In this document: positions 9,959 through 16,844 of the stretch, one piece after another
Numbering within the stretch: the stretch's first letter is position 1
Layout: each line of letters begins with the position of its first letter
Assembly: GCA_021845595.1 (NCBI GenBank)
Contig: JAJZVV010000015.1
Coordinates: 16,294 to 80,293, forward strand
Length of the DNA: 64,000 nucleotides
From: Pseudomonadota bacterium
GTDB taxonomy: Bacteria; Pseudomonadota; Alphaproteobacteria; Acetobacterales; Acetobacteraceae
Direction: 5' to 3'
The notes under the pieces: model-generated
Seen by the model: the letters and a program-made list of their open reading frames with translations, nothing else
What the model was told of the DNA's origin: nothing
The model's database searches: none
Made by a program: the position numbers and the translations under genes

Positions 9959-10510
9959 TCACTCGCGCACCGAAGCCGCCGCGGCCGGCGCCTCGGCGAG
10001 GATCGCCGCCCGGCTCGGCGGAGGGTCGGGCAGGATGAACCCGTAGGTGGCGAACACCGTCTCGCCCATGCGGCCGAGCGGCGGCCACCACACCCGCACC
10101 GCGCTCCAGTCATTGGCCGCCGACACGTCCTCCACCGGCTGGTCCAGGCTCACCTCGCCATGCGCCCAGTTGGCGTGGGTGACCAGGATCTGGCGGGCGG
10201 AGAGAACCCGCGAGACCACGGCGACATGGCCGCGCGGCAGGCGCCGGCTGCGATGGAACACCAGCAGCGCGCCCTCCGCCGGCCGGCGCGTCTCGCCGTA
10301 GCGGCCGGCGGCGCTGCGCCACCAGCTGTCGCTGTCGCCGCTGAGCGCGACGCCGGTGATGCGGCGGGCGAAGGGGACGCAGTCCACACGCCCGACCCGC
10401 CAGCTCGCGCCGGCCGGCGCCGGCGCGGGCGGCGGCACCGGCCCGGCGCAGGCGGCGAGCGCCGCCAGCGCCAGGACGAGCGGCCAGCGCCAGGGTTCCG
10501 CGCGCCTCAG
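9959..10510 (-). CDS. CHAP-domain lipoprotein (putative peptidoglycan hydrolase), probable CTG start
   Basis: The CHAP domain is clear: VDCVPFARRITGV supplies the nucleophile Cys, GHVAVVSRVL the His, then HANW and NDWSAVRVWWPP. Such domains cleave peptidoglycan amide bonds. In frame upstream of the first GTG (10438) the sequence reads WPLVLALAALAAC, a good lipoprotein signal with lipobox Cys 21. However, no ATG, GTG or TTG precedes it before an in-frame stop. A CTG at 10508-10510 overlaps the upstream TGA stop and has GGGGAG about 7 bases upstream, so I take it as the start (183 residues). The start codon is inferred. Confidence 0.72.
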   Translation of the reverse strand: MRRAEPWRWPLVLALAALAACAGPVPPPAPAPAGASWRVGRVDCVPFARRITGVALSGDSDSWWRSAAGRYGETRRPAEGALLVFHRSRRLPRGHVAVVSRVLSARQILVTHANWAHGEVSLDQPVEDVSAANDWSAVRVWWPPLGRMGETVFATYGFILPDPPPSRAAILAEAPAAAASVRE

Positions 10511-11709
10511 CCGCCGCTCCCCGCGGTGGCCGCGTCACCGAGCAGCGCACCCAGCACATAGTCGGTGTGCGCGCCCGCCGCCGGCCCGGTCCAGGCGACG
10601 ACCTCCTCCGGGCGGTCCCCGTCGAAGCGCATCGCCGGGCCGGGATGCAGCGTCCGCCCGATCAGCGGGTCCTCGATCTCCAGCACCGCGCCGCGGGCGC
10701 GGAAATGCGGGTCGGCAACGCAGTCGGCGATGTCGTAGAGCCGCGAGGCCGGCACCTCGGCCTGCTCCAGCACCGCCTCCGCCGCGCGCGCGCTCCGCCC
10801 GCGGGTCCAGGCGCCGATCGCCGCGTCGAGCTCGGCGACATGGGCGCAGCGCCCGGCATTGGTGGCGAAGCGCGGGTCGGCGGCCAGGTCCTGGCGCCCG
10901 ATCACCTTCATCAGACGCTGGAAGATAGGGTCGGAATTGCCTGCAACACATAGCCATTTTCCGTCGGCGCAGCGATACGTGTTGGTCGGCGCCGCCGACG
11001 CGATGGCCGCCCCCTGCGGCTGGCGGATGCGGCCATCGAGCGCGTATTCCGGCAGCATGCCCTCCATCAGACTGAAAATCGCGTCGACCAGGCTGACATC
11101 GATCACCCGCCCCTGCCCGGTGCCGGCGACGTCGCGCTGATAGACCGCGGCGAGAATGCCGAGCGCGGCATACATCCCGGCCAGATCGTCGCCGATGGAA
11201 ATGCCGCAGCGCGGCGGCGGCAGCGTCGCCTCGTCGGGATAGGCGGTGAGATGGCGGATGCCGCCCATCGCCTCGCCGATGGCGCCGAAGGCGGGCTTGT
11301 CGCGATAGGGCCCGTCCTGGCCGTAGCCGGAGATGCGCGCGATCACCAGGCGCGGGTTGGCGGCGCGCAGCGCATCGGGGCCGAGACCGAATTTTTCGAG
11401 CTGTCCGGGGCGGAAATTCTCCACCACCACGTCCGCCCGGGCGGCGAGCCGCAGCGCGGTGGCGCGGTCGCGCTTGAGGTCGAGCGTCACCGACAGCTTG
11501 TTGCGGCCGTGGATGCTGAACCAGACCGCGTGCCCGTCCCGCTGCGCGCCCCAGCCGCGCACCGGGTCCCCGCCGGGCGGCTCGACCTTCACCACTTCGG
11601 CGCCGAGATCGGCGAGCAGCCGGGTGCAGAACGGGGCGGCGACATAATGGCCGAGTTCGAGCACCTTCAGCCCGACGAGCGGGCCGCGGCGCGGGATCGG
11701 TGCGTCCAT
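10507..11709 (-). CDS. CaiB/BaiF family III CoA-transferase
   Basis: The 400-residue enzyme starts MDAPIPRRGPLVGLKVLELG, then has LADLGAEVVKVEPPGGDPVR and the VVVENFRPGQLEKFGLG segment, all hallmarks of family III CoA-transferases that move CoA between carboxylic acids. The catalytic Asp is probably in the GISIGDDLAGMYAALGIL region. The ATG at 11709 follows GGGAGAG; a reading from 11760 adds 17 atypical residues. Its end overlaps the proposed lipoprotein start. The substrate is not predictable. Confidence 0.88.
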   Translation of the reverse strand: MDAPIPRRGPLVGLKVLELGHYVAAPFCTRLLADLGAEVVKVEPPGGDPVRGWGAQRDGHAVWFSIHGRNKLSVTLDLKRDRATALRLAARADVVVENFRPGQLEKFGLGPDALRAANPRLVIARISGYGQDGPYRDKPAFGAIGEAMGGIRHLTAYPDEATLPPPRCGISIGDDLAGMYAALGILAAVYQRDVAGTGQGRVIDVSLVDAIFSLMEGMLPEYALDGRIRQPQGAAIASAAPTNTYRCADGKWLCVAGNSDPIFQRLMKVIGRQDLAADPRFATNAGRCAHVAELDAAIGAWTRGRSARAAEAVLEQAEVPASRLYDIADCVADPHFRARGAVLEIEDPLIGRTLHPGPAMRFDGDRPEEVVAWTGPAAGAHTDYVLGALLGDAATAGSGG

Positions 11710-11796
11710 CCGGTCTCTCCCTGCCCGCCGGGCCGCGACTCCGGTCCGCGGGCTAACCATCCATCAATATGCACGGCGCAGACTATGCCATGGAGC

Positions 11797-11909
11797 CGGC
11801 ATCGTCGCCGGCTTCACGTTTCCTCCCGGAAAAGCCTCGTCCGGCGGCACTGAGCCGCCGCGGCAGGCCACCTTGGACGGCGGTTCCTGCCGGGAGCCGC
11901 CGTTTTTTT
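11797..11909 (+). ncRNA. Candidate small RNA ending in a strong intrinsic terminator
   Basis: On the plus strand, with no protein gene to terminate, three hairpins occur in a row: GCCGGC/GCCGGC (about 11797-11814), CGGCGGC/GCCGCCG near 11842-11860, and the terminator at 11877-11909. The upstream gene is on the other strand and the next plus gene starts at 12056. This suggests a short terminated transcript or a 5' leader attenuator for the DUF302 gene. No known RNA family was recognised. Confidence 0.4.
11877..11909 (+). terminator. Intrinsic terminator, plus strand
   Basis: ACGGCGG pairs with CCGCCGT, extended by TTCC against GGGA, around a TGCC loop, and the stem runs directly into seven T residues. 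This is the most convincing rho-independent terminator in the window. The remaining parts of 11710-12055 hold the upstream regions of the divergent CoA-transferase and DUF302 genes and nothing else I can identify. Confidence 0.8.
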
Positions 11910-12055
11910 GCTCCCGCCCCGGCTTGCGGCAGTCCATCGCGTCGCAGCCTCCTCGCGCGCGCTGATCGACGCCACCTTGCTGGTCGGCTAGCATCGCAGC
12001 GGTCGCGGCCGGCCATGCGCGGCCGGCCCCTGAGGCAAGACGAGGAGCCCGGTCC

Positions 12056-12442
12056 GTGACCTATTATTTCGCCAAAACCCTGGCCATGCCGTTCGAACAG
12101 GCGGTCGCGCGCACCATCGAGGCGCTGAAGGCCGAGCAGTTCGGCCTGGTCTCCGAGATCGACATCGCGGCGACGCTGAAGGCGAAGATCGGTGTCGATT
12201 TCCGTCCCTATCGCATCCTCGGCGCCTGCAACCCCCGGCTCGCGCACCGGGCGCTGTCGGCGGAGGACAAGATCGGCACCATGCTGCCGTGCAACGTCAT
12301 CGTCCAGGAAGTCGCGCCCGGCCGCACCGAGGTCGCCGCCGTCGACCCCGTCGCCTCGATGCAGGCGGTGGCCAATCCCGGCCTCGCCGACATCGCCGAG
12401 GACGTGCGGGGGCGGCTGAAGACGGTCATCGATTCGCTCTGA
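12056..12442 (+). CDS. DUF302 domain protein
   Basis: The 128-residue protein starts at a GTG with GAGGAG 8 bases upstream. It has the DUF302 fold signature: an N-terminal strand YYFAKTLAMPFEQAVARTIEAL, FGLVSEIDI, then YRILGACNPRLAHRAL and MLPCNVIVQE. The domain is widespread and of unknown function, sometimes near metal or sulfur genes. It is followed 22 bases later by an SDR gene on the same strand. Confidence 0.85.
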   Translation: MTYYFAKTLAMPFEQAVARTIEALKAEQFGLVSEIDIAATLKAKIGVDFRPYRILGACNPRLAHRALSAEDKIGTMLPCNVIVQEVAPGRTEVAAVDPVASMQAVANPGLADIAEDVRGRLKTVIDSL

Positions 12443-12464
12443 AACCCATCGCAGCACGCTGATC

Positions 12465-13376
12465 ATGAAGATTTTTATCACCGGCGCCAGCGGCTATATC
12501 GGCGGCTCCGTGGCGGTGCGGGCGCGGGCCGGCGGGCACGCGGTGCGCGGCCTGACGCGCGATCCCGCCAAGGCCGGCGCGCTCGCCCGGCTCGGCATCG
12601 AGCCGGTGATCGGCAGCCTCGACGACGCGCCCCTGCTCGCCGCCGAGGCGCGGGCGGCCGATGCGGTGATCAACGCCGCCGATTCGGACCATCGCGGCGC
12701 CGCCGAGGCCCTGATCGCGGCGCTGGCCGGCAGCGGCCGGGCGCTGATCCACACCTCCGGCAGCTCGATCATGGCCGACAGCGCCGCCGGCGAGGCCTCT
12801 GAGACGGTGTTCGAGGACAGCGTGTTCGACCTTCCGGGCACCTTCACCCCGGTCGCCGAAAAAGCGGCGCGGGTGGCGATCGACCGGCTGGTGCTGGACG
12901 CGGCCAGCCGCGGGGTGCGCGCTTCGGTGCTGTGCAACACGCTGATCTACGGCACCGGGCTCGGCGTCGCCGCCGACAGCGTGCAGGTGCCGACGCTGGC
13001 CGCCATCGCCCGCCGCCACGGCCGGCCGCGTCATGTCGGGCGCGGGCGCAACATCTGGTCGAACGTCCATATCGACGACGTCGCCGCGCTCTATCTCGCC
13101 GCGCTGGAGCGCGGTGCCGGCGGGTTCTTCTTCGTCGAGAGCGGCGAGGCCTCGTTCCACGACCTCACCGCCGCCCTCGGCGCCGCCCTCGGCCTGCCGC
13201 CGCCCGAGCCGTGGCCGATCGCCGAGGCGGTGGCCGAACTCGGCACCACGCGGGCGATGTTCAGCTATGGCTCGAACAGCCGGGTGCGCGGCCGGCGCGC
13301 GCGCGCCGAACTCGGCTTCGCCCCGGCCGCCGAACCGCTCGGCGCGTGGATCGCGCGCGCCTATGGCGCCGGGTGA
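12465..13376 (+). CDS. Extended/atypical SDR, NAD(P)-dependent epimerase/dehydratase family
   Basis: The 303-residue protein begins with the Rossmann motif MKIFITGASGYIGGSVA (GASGYIG) and has DAVINAAD, HTSGSSIM and the YGTGLGV region of NDP-sugar epimerase-like SDRs. The usual catalytic YxxxK is not evident; FTPVAEKAARV occupies that place, so the Tyr appears to be missing and classical activity is doubtful. The substrate is unknown. Its 3' end overlaps the convergent RidA gene by 16 bases. Confidence 0.82.
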   Translation: MKIFITGASGYIGGSVAVRARAGGHAVRGLTRDPAKAGALARLGIEPVIGSLDDAPLLAAEARAADAVINAADSDHRGAAEALIAALAGSGRALIHTSGSSIMADSAAGEASETVFEDSVFDLPGTFTPVAEKAARVAIDRLVLDAASRGVRASVLCNTLIYGTGLGVAADSVQVPTLAAIARRHGRPRHVGRGRNIWSNVHIDDVAALYLAALERGAGGFFFVESGEASFHDLTAALGAALGLPPPEPWPIAEAVAELGTTRAMFSYGSNSRVRGRRARAELGFAPAAEPLGAWIARAYGAG

Positions 13377-13768
13377 GCCGCCGCCGCGCCCGGCAGGCGC
13401 GCGGTGACCTCGATCTCGATGCGCATCGCCGGGTCGGCGAGCCCGGCAACGATCATCGTCGCCGCCGGCCGCGCCGGGCCGAAGGCGGCGCGCAGCATGT
13501 CCAGAACCAGCGGGAATTCCTCCGCCGCGCGCAGGATGTAGCGCACGCGGACGACGTCCGCGAACCCGGCCCCGGCCGCCTCCAGCGCGGTGCGGACATT
13601 GATCAGCGCCTGGCGGCACTGGGCGACGATTTCGGGTGCGATGGTCATGGCCGCGTAGTCGTAGCCGGTGGTGCCGGAGACGAAGACCCAGCCATCGACG
13701 GCGACGGCGCGGCTGAAGCCGATCTCGGTCTCGAACTGGCTGCCCGAGGTGATGTGCCGACGGGTCAT
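13361..13768 (-). CDS. RidA/YjgF family protein
   Basis: This 135-residue single-domain protein has FETEIGFSRAVAVDGWVFVSGTTG, then QALINVRTALEAAGAGFADVVRVRYIL, and PAATMIVAGLADPAMRIEIEVTA, with the family's position-105-type Arg region less clear. RidA proteins deaminate reactive enamine/imine intermediates. Its ATG overlaps the upstream enoyl-CoA hydratase stop as ATGA, so the two are likely co-translated. Confidence 0.88.
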   Translation of the reverse strand: MTRRHITSGSQFETEIGFSRAVAVDGWVFVSGTTGYDYAAMTIAPEIVAQCRQALINVRTALEAAGAGFADVVRVRYILRAAEEFPLVLDMLRAAFGPARPAATMIVAGLADPAMRIEIEVTARLPGAAAAHPAP

Positions 13769-14574
13769 GGCGCCGACCGGTACCAGGATGGCGCGCGCCC
13801 GGCGCGGAACGCGGCGGTGCCCTCGTGGCCCTCGGCGGACCCGCGCTGCATCCAGCTCTCGTGCGCCAGCATCGCCATGGCGCGCTCATCGAGGGTGAGG
13901 CCGTTGGCTTCGAGGAAGGAGCGCTTGGTCGCGGCGATGGCGCCGGGGGCCGAGCGCGCCAGCTCGTCGAGGATCGCCGCCAGCCGGGTCTCGATCTGCT
14001 CGGCGGCGATGACCTCGTGGATCAGGCCGATCCGCAACGCCTCGGCGGCGCCGAACCGCTCCCCGGTCAACGCATAGCGCCGGGTCTGGCGAAGCCCCAT
14101 CGCGTGCACCATGTGGGTGGAGATCGGGCTCGGTGCGACGCCGACCCGCACCTCGGTCAGGCCGAACAGAGCCGCCGGCGTCGCCAGCGCGATGTCGACA
14201 CAGCAGACGAGGCCGATACCGCCGCCGAAGCAGGCGCCATGAACCAATGCGATCGTAGGCTTGGGCAGTTCGTTGAGCCGCTGCATGGCGCGCGTCGTCG
14301 CCATCGAGGCGGCGAACGCCCGCTCGGGCGGATAGTCGGCGGCGCGGGCCAGCCAGTTGATGTCGGCGCCGGCCTGGAAATGCCGCCCGGCGCCGCGGAT
14401 GACCACGGCGCGGACGCCGTCATCGCCGCCGAGCGCGCCGAGCCCCTCGATCAGCGCGGCCAGCATCGCTTCGTCGTAGGCGTTGCCGCGCGCCGGCCGG
14501 TTCAGCGTCACGGTTGCGACCCCGTTGGCGCCGTGCGAGACGAGCACCGGCGGATCGTCGTCCGTCACCGTCAT
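13765..14574 (-). CDS. Enoyl-CoA hydratase/isomerase family protein
   Basis: The 269-residue crotonase-fold protein shows ATVTLNRPARGNAYDEAML, the oxyanion-hole segment GAGRHFQAGADINWLARA and HGACFGGGIGLVCCVDIALA. It probably acts on acyl-CoA esters. The ATG at 14574 has AGGAGG upstream; the extra 40 residues from 14694 run into the divergent hprK region. Coupling to RidA suggests a small catabolic operon, but the pathway is not clear. Confidence 0.87.
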   Translation of the reverse strand: MTVTDDDPPVLVSHGANGVATVTLNRPARGNAYDEAMLAALIEGLGALGGDDGVRAVVIRGAGRHFQAGADINWLARAADYPPERAFAASMATTRAMQRLNELPKPTIALVHGACFGGGIGLVCCVDIALATPAALFGLTEVRVGVAPSPISTHMVHAMGLRQTRRYALTGERFGAAEALRIGLIHEVIAAEQIETRLAAILDELARSAPGAIAATKRSFLEANGLTLDERAMAMLAHESWMQRGSAEGHEGTAAFRAGRAPSWYRSAP

Positions 14575-14692
14575 CGCAGCCTCCTGGCTTAGAGCCCCGA
14601 CTTCACCGGATTTCGCACCGTACGCTCGCATGGGAACGATGCAACCACAAGACGCTTTCATCGGCGCACGGAACCGGCCAGAGTGCGCGCCC

Positions 14693-15130
14693 ATGCGGGG
14701 TAGACGCCAGATTCACGCCAGCTGCGTCGACCGGGATGGTGCCGGGGTGCTGCTGCTGGGGCAGCCCGGCGCGGGCAAGTCCGACCTGGCGCTGCGGCTT
14801 CTCGATCACGGCTTCGCCCTGGTCGCGGACGATCAGGTGCTGATCGAGGATGGCGAGGCCGCGGCGCCGGCGGCGCTGGCCGGGCTGCTCGAGGTGCGCG
14901 GGCTCGGCCTCGTCCACCTGCCCTATCGCGAGCGCACCCGCCTGGCGCTGGCCGTGGCGCTGGACGGTGCGCCGCCGCCGCGGCTGCCGCCGCCGGAAAC
15001 CGATCCCTGGTCGGGGCTGCCGCTGCTGCGGCTGGACCCGTTCGCCGCCTCCGCCCCGTCGCGAATCGCGCTGGCGCTGGACTGCGCGCTGGGGCGCCGG
15101 ACCGCCGCGGCCGGCGGGTTCGCGCCATGA
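14693..15130 (+). CDS. hprK: HPr kinase/phosphorylase, short alphaproteobacterial form
   Basis: The 145-residue protein begins MRGRRQIHASCVDRDGAG and has the P-loop LLGQPGAGKSDLALRL at about 21-36 and ALVADDQV. It corresponds only to the C-terminal kinase domain of the Gram-positive enzyme, the usual form in alphaproteobacteria. It phosphorylates HPr on a Ser. Upstream Met codons at 14630 and 14639 are possible but would add atypical residues. The stop overlaps the rapZ ATG. Confidence 0.88.
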   Translation: MRGRRQIHASCVDRDGAGVLLLGQPGAGKSDLALRLLDHGFALVADDQVLIEDGEAAAPAALAGLLEVRGLGLVHLPYRERTRLALAVALDGAPPPRLPPPETDPWSGLPLLRLDPFAASAPSRIALALDCALGRRTAAAGGFAP

Positions 15131-16092
15131 CCCCGCGCCGGCGCATCGTGTTCGTCAGCGGCCTCTCGGGCGCCGGCCATTCCTCGATCCTGCGCGCGCT
15201 GGAGGATCTCGGCTACGAGGCGATCGACAACGCGCCGCTGGCGATGCTGGACGAGATGATCGCGCGCGGCGAGGACAAGCTGGCCATCGGCGTCGATGCC
15301 CGCACCCGCGGCTTCGACGCCGCCACGGTGCTGGCGACGCTCGACCGGCTGCGCGCGGCGCCCGACCTTCGCCCGGAACTCGTCTTCGCCTGGGCCGACG
15401 AGCAGGCGCTGCTGCGCCGCTACACCGAGAGCCGGCGGCGCCACCCGATGGCGCCGGACAGCCGCGTCGCCGACGGCATCGCCGCCGAGATCGCGCTCAC
15501 GGCCGAGCTGCGCCGGGCCGCGGACCTGCTGATCGACACCTCCGACCTGCCGCTCGGCGAACTGCGGCGGCTGATCGAGCAGTGCTTCGGCCCGGAGAGC
15601 GGCGACGCCGCCCGCGGCGGGCTGGTCGTCTCGCTGATCTCATTCGCCTATCCGGCGGGCTTGCCACGGGAGGCGGATCTGGTGCTGGATGCGCGCTTCC
15701 TGCGCAACCCCCACTACGACCCGGCGCTGCGACCGCGCACCGGGCTGGAGCCGGAGGTCGGCGCCTACATCGAAGCGGACCGGGACTACGCCATCTTCTA
15801 TGCACGCATCGTCGAGCTGCTCATCCTGCTGCTGCCGCGGTTCGTGCAGGAAGGCAAGAAATACGCGACCATCGCGGTCGGCTGCACCGGCGGCCGGCAC
15901 CGGTCCGTTCATCTTGTCGAGAGGCTTTCATCGTATCTTTCCGACGCGGGCTGGCGCGTGACACGGGCGCATCGTGAACTGGCCCGCGACGGGCAGGGGA
16001 TGGCCCGTTCGGCCCCGCCGCTCGCCGGCCCGTTCGCGGCCGGCGCGTCCGGCGGGCCGTCCCCCTCCCCGCGTCAGGCACAGGAGGCCTGA
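15127..16092 (+). CDS. rapZ: RapZ/YvcJ-family nucleotide-binding protein, altered Walker A
   Basis: The 321-residue protein has the family's N-terminal P-loop region and the C-terminal block VGCTGGRHRSVHLVERL at about 252-268, plus SFAYPAGLPREADLVLDARFLRNP. The Walker A reads GLSGAGHSS, with His 18 replacing the usual Lys. Family members bind nucleotides and, in E. coli, guide RNase E to an sRNA. The last 30 residues are disordered. It lies between hprK and EIIA in the regulatory PTS. Confidence 0.9.
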   Translation: MTPRRRIVFVSGLSGAGHSSILRALEDLGYEAIDNAPLAMLDEMIARGEDKLAIGVDARTRGFDAATVLATLDRLRAAPDLRPELVFAWADEQALLRRYTESRRRHPMAPDSRVADGIAAEIALTAELRRAADLLIDTSDLPLGELRRLIEQCFGPESGDAARGGLVVSLISFAYPAGLPREADLVLDARFLRNPHYDPALRPRTGLEPEVGAYIEADRDYAIFYARIVELLILLLPRFVQEGKKYATIAVGCTGGRHRSVHLVERLSSYLSDAGWRVTRAHRELARDGQGMARSAPPLAGPFAAGASGGPSPSPRQAQEA

Positions 16093-16101
16093 GACACACC
16101 C

Positions 16102-16524
16102 ATGATCGGCATGGTCCTGGTGACCCACGGGCGCCTGGCTGAGGAGCTCAGGCTGGCGATGGAGCACGTCGTCGGCGCCCAGAACAACGTCGCCACCGTC
16201 TGCATCGGGCCGGACGACGACATCGAGCGCCGGCGCGCGGACATCCAGCACTCCATCGAGTCGGTGGATCGCGGCGACGGCGTCGTCCTGCTGACCGACA
16301 TGTTCGGCGGCACGCCGAGCAACCTCGCGATCTCGCTGATGGACCGCAAAGGGGTCGAGGTGATCGCCGGCGTCAATCTGCCGATGCTGGTCAAGATCGC
16401 CAAAGTGCGCGCCACCCAGCCGCTGTCCGAGGTGATCGAGTGCGCCCAGGCGGCGGGGCGCAAATACATCGCCGCCGCTTCCTCGGTGCTGAACGGGACC
16501 CGCCTGAACGGCACCAGCGGATGA
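16102..16524 (+). CDS. PTS EIIA component, mannose family (regulatory)
   Basis: The 140-residue EIIA-Man domain starts MIGMVLVTHGRLAEELRLAM, where the His of THG (residue 9) is the phosphorylation site. LLTDMFGGTPSNLAIS at about 63-78 is diagnostic. No EIIB or EIIC gene is present nearby, so the protein probably serves as a regulatory phosphate acceptor rather than for sugar uptake. Its stop overlaps the HPr ATG. Confidence 0.93.
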   Translation: MIGMVLVTHGRLAEELRLAMEHVVGAQNNVATVCIGPDDDIERRRADIQHSIESVDRGDGVVLLTDMFGGTPSNLAISLMDRKGVEVIAGVNLPMLVKIAKVRATQPLSEVIECAQAAGRKYIAAASSVLNGTRLNGTSG

Positions 16525-16844
16525 GCGGCGAGGCCGGCGGCGAGCCGCCGCCCGGTTCCGCGTCCAGCGCCACGGTGCTGACCCGCGCGGTCGTCATCTG
16601 CAACCGCCGCGGCCTGCATGCCCGCGCGGCGGCCAAGTTCGTCAGCGTCGCCGAACGATTCGACGCCGCCGTCGAGGTGATCAAGGACGGCACCGCGGTC
16701 CCGGCCCGCTCGATCATGGGCCTGATGATGCTCGGCGCCGGCCAGGGCAGCGCGCTCGAACTGCGCGCCGAGGGGTGGGACGCCAAGGAAGCCCTCGACG
16801 CTCTGGCCCAGCTGATCGAAGCTGGCTTCAATGAACAGGACTGA
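16521..16844 (+). CDS. HPr-family phosphocarrier protein
   Basis: The 107-residue protein has a short disordered N-terminus and then the HPr fold. His 33 in NRRGLHARAAAKFV is the EI-dependent phosphorylation site, and Ser 64 in ARSIMGLMML is the HprK target. The ATG at 16521 overlaps the EIIA stop as ATGA. The 3' end overlaps ptsI by 14 bases. Confidence 0.94.
   Translation: MSGEAGGEPPPGSASSATVLTRAVVICNRRGLHARAAAKFVSVAERFDAAVEVIKDGTAVPARSIMGLMMLGAGQGSALELRAEGWDAKEALDALAQLIEAGFNEQD

Noticed and set aside
10110..10559. Alternative minus-strand gene overlapping the CHAP lipoprotein
   Set aside because: It is out of frame with the CHAP motifs and has no recognisable domain.
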